From: Bacteroidota bacterium
Lineage (GTDB): Bacteria > Bacteroidota > Bacteroidia > SXHM01
Reading direction: 5' to 3'
DNA length: 56,633 nucleotides
Assembly (NCBI GenBank): GCA_947479755.1
Contig: CANKAM010000024.1
Coordinates: 1 to 56,633 of the forward strand
Shown here: piece after piece, positions 47,262-54,703 of the stretch
Numbering within the stretch: position 1 is the stretch's first letter
Layout of the letters: each line of letters begins with the position of its first letter
Translations under genes and position numbers: made by a program
The notes under the pieces: generated by a model
Told to the model about the DNA's origin: nothing
Seen by the model: only the letters and a program-made list of their open reading frames with translations
The model's database searches: none

Positions 47262-48530
47262 TTAAAAGTCGGCTTTATCACGACCGAGGAATGTCATCAC
47301 GCAACGGAAACCTACGTAGCATTTTGCTGTATCCTGATATTCGTATGTTCTGGTTCCCGTTTGCATGTAGAAACCAATATCTTTCCATGAACCACCGCGA
47401 ATAACTTTTCTCTTCAATGCCGGAGGATCAGACTCTTTTGCATCGTATTGATAATCCGGATTCAAATCATGAATAAAATTATAAGCAGATTCATCATAGG
47501 CATTGCTTGTCCACTCGGCAGCATTACCACCCATGCAATACAATCCGTAATCATTAGGTGCGTAAGAATTTGCTTTTACAGTATGGAAACCGCCATCATC
47601 CACATAACTTCCGCGCATTGGCTTGTAGTTACCTAAGAAACAACCACGACTGTTACGTATGTAAGGACCTCCCCAAGGATATGGTGACAAATCCAATCCT
47701 CCTCGTGAAGCATATTCCCATTCTGATTCTGTTGGCAAACGGAAATTCTGCACAAAGTGCTCATCATTTGCAAGTAACCAACTATTTAAAAGTTGTGTTC
47801 TCCAGATACAAAATGCTCTTGCCTGTTTCCAGGTAACTCCCACTACAGGATAATCATCATAAGCCGGATGCCAGAAATACATATTGGTCATAGGCTCATT
47901 GAATGAATACGTGAAATCGTGTATCCAAGCCAATGTATCAGGGTAAACATTAATAATGTCTTTTTTAATGAATACCGAACGGTCTTTCATCCCTTGCTCA
48001 CGGTTTTCTTTACGCGCAGCTTCGCGCAAATCAATCCAATAATATTCAAAATTCAATTTACGGGTATCAATTTCTCTTCTGCGGTAAAAGCGTTCGTGTT
48101 CCGGCAGATAGAGTTCTTCTAATGTTTCCATGAATTCTTCATCTTCCCACTCAATATCTTCTTCCCAGTTAATACGCTCGCCATATTCACCTTCTTCTAA
48201 GATATGATCTTCACCAATAAGTCTGTGTGCCATAGAATCGCGCACCCAATAAACAAACTGACGGTACTCGTTGTTTGTGATTTCGGTTTCGTCCATATAG
48301 AAAGCCTGAACCGAAACTGTTTTTGCAGGTGTGGTGTGCGAGTAAGGCACATCCTGATCGCTATTACCCATGTTGTAGCTTCCCATGGGAATGTAAAGCA
48401 TACCATAAGGGTCTTCCTGATACCACTCTTCGCGGTCCTGAACACCGATAAGATGTCCTGCTCCGTCTGATCCGCAACTACTAAAGATAGCAGCGGCCAC
48501 GGGACTGAATAATAAAAGTAATTTTTTCAT
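47262..48530 (-). CDS. gldK: T9SS ring lipoprotein GldK/PorK
   Basis: 422 residues from the ATG I prefer. Lipoprotein signal MKKLLLLFSPVAAAIFSSC with the lipidated Cys at about residue 19. The formylglycine-generating-enzyme (SUMF1)-like fold follows: YIPMGSYNMGNSD, ETEITNNEYRQFVYWV, a long inserted acidic/charged stretch (about 105-200), VGVTWKQARAFCIWR, RLPTESEWEYASRGG, GNAAEWTSNAYDE and RKVIRGGSWKD. The catalytic function of the fold is not expected. GldK and GldN form the ring at the outer membrane. An in-frame ATG 12 bases upstream at 48542 lies within the GGAGG ribosome binding site, so 48530 is the real start. Confidence 0.95.
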   Translation of the reverse strand: MKKLLLLFSPVAAAIFSSCGSDGAGHLIGVQDREEWYQEDPYGMLYIPMGSYNMGNSDQDVPYSHTTPAKTVSVQAFYMDETEITNNEYRQFVYWVRDSMAHRLIGEDHILEEGEYGERINWEEDIEWEDEEFMETLEELYLPEHERFYRRREIDTRKLNFEYYWIDLREAARKENREQGMKDRSVFIKKDIINVYPDTLAWIHDFTYSFNEPMTNMYFWHPAYDDYPVVGVTWKQARAFCIWRTQLLNSWLLANDEHFVQNFRLPTESEWEYASRGGLDLSPYPWGGPYIRNSRGCFLGNYKPMRGSYVDDGGFHTVKANSYAPNDYGLYCMGGNAAEWTSNAYDESAYNFIHDLNPDYQYDAKESDPPALKRKVIRGGSWKDIGFYMQTGTRTYEYQDTAKCYVGFRCVMTFLGRDKADF

Positions 48531-48552
48531 TGATACCTCCATTTTAGGTTTT

Positions 48553-48568
48553 GTTATACTATTATAAC
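48553..48568. promoter_or_regulatory. inverted repeat GTTATA-N4-TATAAC before gldK
   Basis: A 6-bp perfect inverted repeat with a 4-base spacer, 22 bases upstream of the gldK ATG and probably in its leader. Could be an operator or a chance AT-rich palindrome. No matching -33/-7 promoter was found in the 48543-48660 interval. Confidence 0.3.
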
Positions 48569-48659
48569 GTAACAGTATTTGATTTATTGTTCTGAGATAT
48601 TAACGGGTCCTCTTTGTATATTATTGTGCAATTCAAAAAATATTTTTCTCTTACACAAA

Positions 48660-48693
48660 ACACTATCTCACCAACCTTGTGATGAGATAGTAT
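48660..48693 (-). terminator. hairpin after porP (possible attenuator before gldK)
   Basis: Stem ACTATCTCA / TGAGATAGT (9 bp, 12-base loop), 60 bases after the porP-like stop. On the minus strand it is followed by gttttgtg. The T-run is weak, so partial read-through into gldKLMN is likely. Confidence 0.5.
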
Positions 48694-48750
48694 TTTGTCG
48701 AAAAGTCAAGGTAAAACGTAACAATTAGTAAATGGTTACAGAAATCACAA

Positions 48751-49668
48751 TTACAGGAACCTAACGTTTCTGTACTTCTGAGAAGTTCCAGGCTTGTTAA
48801 ATTTGTAGCAGTAGCCTACAAATAATTCATGAGTTCCATTGCTATAACCGCTCAATTTAGAGGTTGTAAAGTCATAAGCATAACCAAATCTGAATGAACC
48901 AAATTGAGCTCCTGCCATTGCCACAACTGCATCATCAATTCTATAAGAAGCACCAAACCAAACCATTTGTTTGATTAAAAGGTTAAGGTTAACATCTAAC
49001 TGAGTAGATGCTGCATCTGATTTAATGAAGATAGATGGACGAAGAGTAAAGTTAGGATTGATTTCATAATCATATCCTGCAGTTGCATAATAGTGACGTG
49101 CAACGTTCAATGGCTCACCATTCAAATTATCAAGATCAAGTTTGCCTCCTAATAAGTGAGAAGCTGAAACACCGAAATATAATTTATCAGTGTTGTAGTA
49201 AACACCGGCACCTAAATCAGGAACCAAGTCACTTGCTTTTCCTGTAGGAATTGAAGGATCGCCCGGCTGAATTGGAACAAAATTTCCATTCATAGTTTGG
49301 TTAAGAATACCGATATCAACACCGATACCTAGTTTTCCTGAACCGACATTCATGCGGTAAGCATAAGCCAAACGCGCAGCTAAGGTGCTTTGGAAACCAA
49401 TTTTATCCTGCATTACAACAAGACCAACACCACCGTGAATTTTTTCGATGGTAGCATCAATGCCCAAAACTGCTGTTTTAGGAGCACCGTCAAATCCTGT
49501 CCATTGAGTTCTGCCTATTAGATTAGCGCAGATACCATCATTACTTCCTGCATAACCCGGGTTAGTGAACAACCTGTTATACATGTACTGGCTGAACTGC
49601 GGATCTTGCTGTGCAGATGCTGCATACGCGATAAAGGCTACAGATAAGGTGGTAAATAGTTTTTTCAT
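48751..49668 (-). CDS. porP: PorP/SprF-family T9SS outer-membrane protein
   Basis: 305 residues with signal peptide (ending ASA-Q). Family motifs: QDPQFSQYMYNRLFTNPGYAGSNDG, RTQWTGFDGAPKTAVLG, GGVGLVVMQDKIG, YYATAGYDYEINPNFTLRPSIFIKSD, and a C-terminal FGYAYDFTTSKL...GTHELFVGYCY barrel strand. It is normal length, without the extra tail seen in the operon-borne relative at 22565. It lies directly upstream of gldK in the same order as porP-porK-porL-porM-porN of Porphyromonas gingivalis, where PorP is needed for secretion, hence the symbol. It could equally be called sprF-like. Confidence 0.92.
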   Translation of the reverse strand: MKKLFTTLSVAFIAYAASAQQDPQFSQYMYNRLFTNPGYAGSNDGICANLIGRTQWTGFDGAPKTAVLGIDATIEKIHGGVGLVVMQDKIGFQSTLAARLAYAYRMNVGSGKLGIGVDIGILNQTMNGNFVPIQPGDPSIPTGKASDLVPDLGAGVYYNTDKLYFGVSASHLLGGKLDLDNLNGEPLNVARHYYATAGYDYEINPNFTLRPSIFIKSDAASTQLDVNLNLLIKQMVWFGASYRIDDAVVAMAGAQFGSFRFGYAYDFTTSKLSGYSNGTHELFVGYCYKFNKPGTSQKYRNVRFL

Positions 49669-49737
49669 AACGTCTGTTTATAGCTTAATTGTTGTGTTTT
49701 TATGTATGTTTTGTTGTTTCTCTATTCAAACAAGGGG

Positions 49738-49769
49738 CTAAAGTAAATAATTATTATTCAGAAATGCAA
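49738..49769 (-). promoter_or_regulatory. probable promoter of porP-gldKLMN
   Basis: On the minus strand TTG (49769-49767) and TACTTTAG (49745-49738), spacing 21, match seven of eight positions of the Bacteroidota -7 box. It leaves a leader of about 65-70 bases before the porP ATG. The rest of the 49669-49935 gap is AT-rich and shows nothing else. Confidence 0.45.
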
Positions 49770-49935
49770 CTATTAAATCAAAATTTAATCTTGTCATTAC
49801 CAAACACCACCAAATACTGTTGCGTTGTTTTAAAAATCATCCAAATTTATGGAAATAATATTTTACGAAGCAAATAAATCTGACTATCAACCTAAAAATT
49901 CAGACGACCGACACAATTCTTTATTGTGAAAAGCG

Positions 49936-51099
49936 CTATCCCAGCTTCTGAAATGCCTGCCACCACCGATTGGGCATTTCTTCTGTACAGGCAATTTTGT
50001 AATCATTATAGGAACAAGGAACCATACTATGGCGTTCGTATTTTGATTTTTTACTTGCAGGGTAAGGAACCTCCATCCACCACCGCCCGCTTTTGTCACT
50101 TTTATAAAAAACGATTTCGTATTTGCCTTCTTTAATACTAACGCGGTATTTGGTATAGCTTGATTTATCACCAACAGGGTAATCTTTTTTGCGACTGTAA
50201 TATCCATTAATGAAATACCAGATCATTTCGGCTGCAAGGAAAGATGTTTGTCCGTTAATATCAACGGAAGGATTTATTTCATAGATGCCAAAGGAGGTAA
50301 GTTTATCGCTGAGGCCTGCATAGCGGGCAATACGGCAAGCCTCATCGCCAAAGAAACCATTGGGTGAAGCGTTTTTATTTCCCGGAGCATCTGAGTGACG
50401 GACGGCAGAAATATCAAAACTTAAAATATCCGCATTTCTTACAACCGGTTCAACTTCCTCTATGTCATTTTTTACATCGCCCAAACGATAAGAATCGAAG
50501 AACATTTTTTCCATCAGCGAAATACCTTTTTGTTCCACAAAATAGGTCTGATAGCCAATACTACTGAAGTTGAACAAGAAATTAGGCTGATGCAGAATTA
50601 TTTTGCTCAAATAGGTTCTCGAATCAACAGGGCTGTCCATTTCGCCCATGTCAAAAGCGCAATCAACCGCAACGATATTAACCATTTGCTCCATGTCGCG
50701 GTAGGCGCAATAATTGGCATACGTCAAATCCTGGCTGCCACCTATTATTATGGTTACAATTTTTTTCTTTGCCAGAAAACCGATAACAGAAGTGAGCGCA
50801 AAATAAGTGTCTTCAATGGTATTTCCTTTTTGGATATTTCCAAGGTCGGTAACACGCAAAGCATGGTCGCCACGATAAAGATTATATAATTTTTTGCGGA
50901 CAAAATCAGGAGCTTCAGAACAACCTTTATTATGAACTGCTTTGCGGTCGTCATTCACTCCGATAATAACGATGTCGGTATTTTCTAATTCAGGGAAATT
51001 GCCTTTTTCGGAATAGCGGATAATCTTTTCTCCAATGGTATTTGCCTGAAAGGTTGTTTCACCAAGGTTTGCAGGCTCAAAGAAAATGGAGATGTCCAT
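49936..51099 (-). CDS. arginase/formimidoylglutamase-fold protein with degenerate metal site
   Basis: 387 residues, cytoplasmic. The ureohydrolase fold is recognisable by IVIIGVNDDRKAVHNKGCSEAPDFVRKKL and by the three metal-site blocks. These are altered: the GGDHS block reads GGSQD (120-124), DAHxD reads DCAFD (146-150), and DxDxxDP reads DISAVRHSDAP (229-239). Three of the six usual Mn ligands (the His of GGDH, the His of DAHxD, the second Asp of DxD) are lost. A conventional arginase or HutG activity is therefore unlikely. It lies between porP and topA. The C-terminal ~100 residues (WYFINGYYSRKKDYPVGDKSSYTKYRV...YKSDKSGRWWMEV) are an extra domain not found in plain arginases. Confidence 0.82.
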   Translation of the reverse strand: MDISIFFEPANLGETTFQANTIGEKIIRYSEKGNFPELENTDIVIIGVNDDRKAVHNKGCSEAPDFVRKKLYNLYRGDHALRVTDLGNIQKGNTIEDTYFALTSVIGFLAKKKIVTIIIGGSQDLTYANYCAYRDMEQMVNIVAVDCAFDMGEMDSPVDSRTYLSKIILHQPNFLFNFSSIGYQTYFVEQKGISLMEKMFFDSYRLGDVKNDIEEVEPVVRNADILSFDISAVRHSDAPGNKNASPNGFFGDEACRIARYAGLSDKLTSFGIYEINPSVDINGQTSFLAAEMIWYFINGYYSRKKDYPVGDKSSYTKYRVSIKEGKYEIVFYKSDKSGRWWMEVPYPASKKSKYERHSMVPCSYNDYKIACTEEMPNRWWQAFQKLG

Positions 51100-51114
51100 G
51101 TTGTAGTTTTAAAA

Positions 51115-51139
51115 CCCTTCGACTACGCTCAGGGTGACA
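51115..51139. repeat. short dispersed intergenic repeat ('ttcgactacgctcagggtgac' type)
   Basis: The 25 bases between the arginase-like gene and topA contain CCCTTCGAC...GCTCAGGG, a short imperfect inverted repeat. I know closely similar sequences as dispersed intergenic repeats in many Bacteroidota and other genomes. Only one copy is in this window. Confidence 0.5.
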
Positions 51140-51151
51140 TTCAATTAAAAA

Positions 51152-53485
51152 CTATTTCTTCTTTTTAGTAAATCTTCCTCTTGCAGGTTTGTCCGGCGCT
51201 TCGGCAGCAAGTTTCAGACATTCTTCGAGGGTAAGTGATGTTGCTTCTTTGCCTTTAGGAATTTTCACATTCTTTTTGCCAACTACAATATATGGTCCCC
51301 AACGCCCATTCAGCACTTGCACTTCTGCGTTTTCAGGAAAAGATTTAATCAGTTTTTCGCTGTCAGATTTACGCTTGGCTTGTATCAATTCTGCTGCTGT
51401 TTCACCAGTAATTGTAAGCGGGTCTTCAGTTTTAGGTAAGGAGATAAATTTACTATCGTGCTTAATATACGGTCCAAAACGTCCTGCACTTACAATCATT
51501 TCTTTGCCTTCAAATTCACCAACCGTGCGCGGAAGTTTGAATAATTCTAATGCATCTTCCAATGTTACAGCTTCTAAACGCTGTTCTTTTTTAAGACTTG
51601 AGAATCTAGGTTTTTCTCCACCTTCTTCCGCTGCCTCGCCTATTTGTGCCATCGGGCCAAATCTTCCAATTCTTACATAAACATTTTTGCCGCTTGCGGG
51701 GTCGACACCCAACAAACGCTCACCTGATGCGCGTTCGGAATTTTCGGTTGTATCAACTGTATCTTTATGAAAAGGTGTGTAAAAATCTTTAATCATTTTA
51801 CTCCACTCCAGGTTGCCTTCCGCAATTTCATCAAATTCTTTTTCCACCTCTGCGGTGAAACCATAATCCAACACGTTTGCAAAATTTGCCACCAAAAAAT
51901 CAGTTACTACCATTCCGATATCACTCGGAAAAAGTTTTGATTTTTCTGCGCCTGTGTTTTCTGATAATTGTTTTTCAACAATCTTTTTATCTTTCAGAAC
52001 CAATTGAGAATATGGTCTCGGAGTTCCTTCGCGCTCTTCTTTAACAACGTATCCGCGATTTTGAATAGTAGAGATAGTTGGTGCATATGTAGAAGGTCTT
52101 CCTATCCCCTGCTCTTCTAATTTTTTTACCAGACTTGCCTCGGTGTAACGTGGCGGATGTAACGTGAAACGCTGTGTTGCTGTTATTTCGTTCAGGTCCA
52201 GTTTTTGTCCTTTTTCCATTGGAGGCAACATACCTTCTTCGCTGTCTTCAGGCTCTTCATCGGTGCTTTCCATGTATACTTTAAGGAAACCGTCAAATTT
52301 TATAACCTCACCTCTTGCCACTAATTTTTCGGGTGAATTGGAAACACCGATTGTTACAGTTGTTTTCTCCAATTCAGCGTTTGCCATTTGCGAAGCAAGC
52401 GTTCTTTTCCATATCAAATCATATAAACGTTGCTCCGAAGCATCTGCACCTGCCTCATGGTTTTCCATGTAAGTAGGACGGATAGCTTCGTGGGCTTCCT
52501 GTGCGCCTTTTGAAGTGGATTTATATTGCTTAATATTTACATACTCTTTCCCGAATGAGCGGGTAATTTCTTTCTCTGCCGCTGTCAGCGCTGTTTCAGA
52601 AAGGTTTACCGAGTCAGTTCTCATGTAGGTTATTTTTCCTGACTCGTATAATTTCTGCGCAACCGTCATGGTTCTTGAAACGGAGAAGCCCAATTTACGA
52701 CTGGCTTCCTGCTGCAAGGTAGACGTTGTAAAAGGTGCAGAAGGACCTTTCTTTGAAGGCTTCTTCTCCAGGTCTTCTACTGTAAATTCTGAAGTTGCAC
52801 AGGCATCCAAAAACTTCTGCGCCTCTTCTTTAGTCTTGTATTTCTTAGGAAGTTCAGCTTTTACCTGTGATTTTTTGCCGTCTTTATTTATTTCAAAGAT
52901 GGCAACAACGCGGTAAAAGAATTCTGATTTATGATTGATGATTTCGCGCTCGCGTTCTACTATTAAACGCACTGCAACGCTCTGCACACGACCTGCTGAA
53001 AGATTTGGTTTTACCTTTTTCCAAAGGATGGGTGAAAGCTCAAAACCTACCAAACGGTCAAGTATTCTGCGGGCTTGTTGCGCATTTACCAGATTGATAT
53101 CAATGGTGCGCGGGTTTTCAATTGCTTTTAAAATAGCAGGTTTTGTGATCTCATGAAAAACGATGCGTCTTGTTTTTTTCTCGTCTAATTTAAGTGCCTC
53201 AAACAAGTGCCACGAAATAGCTTCTCCTTCACGGTCCTCATCGGATGCTAACCAAACTACCTCTGCATCTTTACTTAATTTTTTCAGTTCATTTACCACT
53301 GCTTTTTTGTCGGCAGGAACTTCGTAAGTAGGTGCAAATTTATTGTTGATGTCCACATTCAATCCTTTTTTAGGAAGGTCGCGGATGTGACCGAAACTTG
53401 ACTTAACTAAGTAATCTTTTCCGAGGTAACCCTCAATAGTTTTTGCCTTGGCAGGCGACTCAACGATGACAAGATTTTTAGCCAT
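51152..53485 (-). CDS. topA: DNA topoisomerase I
   Basis: 777 residues. Type IA enzyme that relaxes negative supercoils. The Toprim domain is N-terminal (LVIVESPAKAKTIEGYLG; ASDEDREGEAISWH near residue 80). The catalytic Tyr287 is in ITYMRTDSVNLS. LEEQGIGRPSTYAPTI is the usual type IA motif. Instead of zinc fingers the C-terminus has three topoisomerase C-terminal repeats with GRFGPM, GRFGPY and GRWGPY (about 590-745), followed by a basic tail (RGRFTKKKK). This is the form usual in Bacteroidota. The 121-base gap upstream holds no convincing promoter. Confidence 0.97.
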   Translation of the reverse strand: MAKNLVIVESPAKAKTIEGYLGKDYLVKSSFGHIRDLPKKGLNVDINNKFAPTYEVPADKKAVVNELKKLSKDAEVVWLASDEDREGEAISWHLFEALKLDEKKTRRIVFHEITKPAILKAIENPRTIDINLVNAQQARRILDRLVGFELSPILWKKVKPNLSAGRVQSVAVRLIVEREREIINHKSEFFYRVVAIFEINKDGKKSQVKAELPKKYKTKEEAQKFLDACATSEFTVEDLEKKPSKKGPSAPFTTSTLQQEASRKLGFSVSRTMTVAQKLYESGKITYMRTDSVNLSETALTAAEKEITRSFGKEYVNIKQYKSTSKGAQEAHEAIRPTYMENHEAGADASEQRLYDLIWKRTLASQMANAELEKTTVTIGVSNSPEKLVARGEVIKFDGFLKVYMESTDEEPEDSEEGMLPPMEKGQKLDLNEITATQRFTLHPPRYTEASLVKKLEEQGIGRPSTYAPTISTIQNRGYVVKEEREGTPRPYSQLVLKDKKIVEKQLSENTGAEKSKLFPSDIGMVVTDFLVANFANVLDYGFTAEVEKEFDEIAEGNLEWSKMIKDFYTPFHKDTVDTTENSERASGERLLGVDPASGKNVYVRIGRFGPMAQIGEAAEEGGEKPRFSSLKKEQRLEAVTLEDALELFKLPRTVGEFEGKEMIVSAGRFGPYIKHDSKFISLPKTEDPLTITGETAAELIQAKRKSDSEKLIKSFPENAEVQVLNGRWGPYIVVGKKNVKIPKGKEATSLTLEECLKLAAEAPDKPARGRFTKKKK

Positions 53486-53606
53486 AAACAGTTTTTGTTC
53501 TTATTTTTTGGAGGGTGCAAAGAAAAGCAATTAGTATTTGAAAATGCAAATGTTGTTTAAAAGGATGGAACGGGGTTGACTCGGATTAGGCTGATTGTCG
53601 CGGATT

Positions 53607-54560
53607 TTAAACCAAAAATTCTATTTCAAAAATGCTGCCGCTGGGTTGATTGTCCCGAATTTTTATGGTTCCGTTGTGGCGCTCAACAAGATTTTTTACA
53701 ATGTATAAACCCAGGCCTGTTCCTTTTGATTTGCGTGTATCTTCATTGCCTATGCGGTAAAATTTTTCAAATACTTTTTGTTTTTCTTCGTCAGGAATTC
53801 CGGAGCCATTATCAATTATACTGAGTAAAATATTTTTATCGCGCTGCAGTTTTACAGTTACTGTTTGTTCCGAATATTTCAAGGCATTTTCAAGCAGGTT
53901 TACTACAACGGATGTGAATGCTAATTTGTCTGCCTGCATTTTTATCCCTTGCTGAATTTCGGTTTTCAGGCGTTTATTTTCGGGATGAGTGGCAATTATC
54001 TGAGCAACTAAATCAGAGATATTCAGTTCTTCAAAATGCAGCATGTAATCACTGCGGTCAATTTTGGTGGCGAGTAAAAGATTTTCAACCAGGCTGCCCA
54101 AACGATCCGTATCGGCAATGGCTCTGGCTAGTATTTCGTTTTGTTTTTCGCGCTCCAGTTCGCGCTTTTGCAAAGTTTGTAAATAGAGTTTTACGGAAGC
54201 AATCGGTGATTTTAATTCGTGTGTTACAGCCAGCAAAAAATTCTTCTGCTGACGTGCCAGCGAAACTTCTTTGCGGAAGCTTTGCAAGGTTTGCCATACA
54301 CCTATTGCCAGCAAAATAAAAAATACGCTGCCTTCGCCCAACACCATCCAGATGCGTGAATATAGTTTCTGGTCAAGGTTGGCTTTTTCAATGAGCAACT
54401 CCGGACTGCCTTCGTGAGCCATTGTTAGTATTTCTAATTTCAGATTATATATTTCTGAATTGAGTTGAACTAAACTATATGCCCACCAGCAAAACTGAAT
54501 GAAGACATACGCTACCAGAATGTAAAAAAGCAATAAAGCTCGGGGGAATTTGTTTTGCAC
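53607..54560 (-). CDS. sensor histidine kinase
   Basis: 317 residues. Two membrane helices at about 8-30 and 71-92 flank a short periplasmic segment of about 40 residues. A HisKA domain follows with His114 in LLAVTHELKSPIASVKL, then an HATPase domain: N box LLENALKYSE, G1 DNGSGIPDEEK, F box VFEKFYRI, G2 GTGLGLYIVKNLVERHNG. There is no clear HAMP or PAS domain. Orphan: no response-regulator gene is next to it here. The small external domain leaves little room for ligand binding, so the signal may be membrane or envelope stress; that is inference. Confidence 0.93.
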   Translation of the reverse strand: MQNKFPRALLLFYILVAYVFIQFCWWAYSLVQLNSEIYNLKLEILTMAHEGSPELLIEKANLDQKLYSRIWMVLGEGSVFFILLAIGVWQTLQSFRKEVSLARQQKNFLLAVTHELKSPIASVKLYLQTLQKRELEREKQNEILARAIADTDRLGSLVENLLLATKIDRSDYMLHFEELNISDLVAQIIATHPENKRLKTEIQQGIKMQADKLAFTSVVVNLLENALKYSEQTVTVKLQRDKNILLSIIDNGSGIPDEEKQKVFEKFYRIGNEDTRKSKGTGLGLYIVKNLVERHNGTIKIRDNQPSGSIFEIEFLV

Positions 54561-54622
54561 GCGGCAAAGGTAAGAGCCTGTTTAAATTTTTTTGTTATTT
54601 TTTGTATGGTGAAGAGTTTTTG

Positions 54623-54667
54623 AAAAAAGAACGGAGGCAAACCATATTTTCGCCTCCGTTCTTTTAT
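54623..54667 (-). terminator. bidirectional-type terminator hairpin
   Basis: Perfect 14-bp inverted repeat (AAAAGAACGGAGGC, 54625-54638, with 54652-54665) and a 13-base loop, 39 bases after the stop of the S74-type gene. The A/T-rich stem ends give a U-tract in either direction. Confidence 0.85.
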
Positions 54668-54703
54668 GACTACAATAATTCTACTTTCTCATTTTGTATT
54701 GTA

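Noticed and set aside
48542-48544. Upstream ATG as gldK start
   Set aside because: It overlaps the GGAGG ribosome binding site of the ATG at 48530, and the lipoprotein signal starts properly at the latter.
53574-53612. Dispersed repeat resembling 'cggattaggctgatt...cggattt' next to the histidine kinase stop
   Set aside because: Reminiscent of known intergenic repeats, but the match is from memory, lacks a clear inverted structure and occurs once here.
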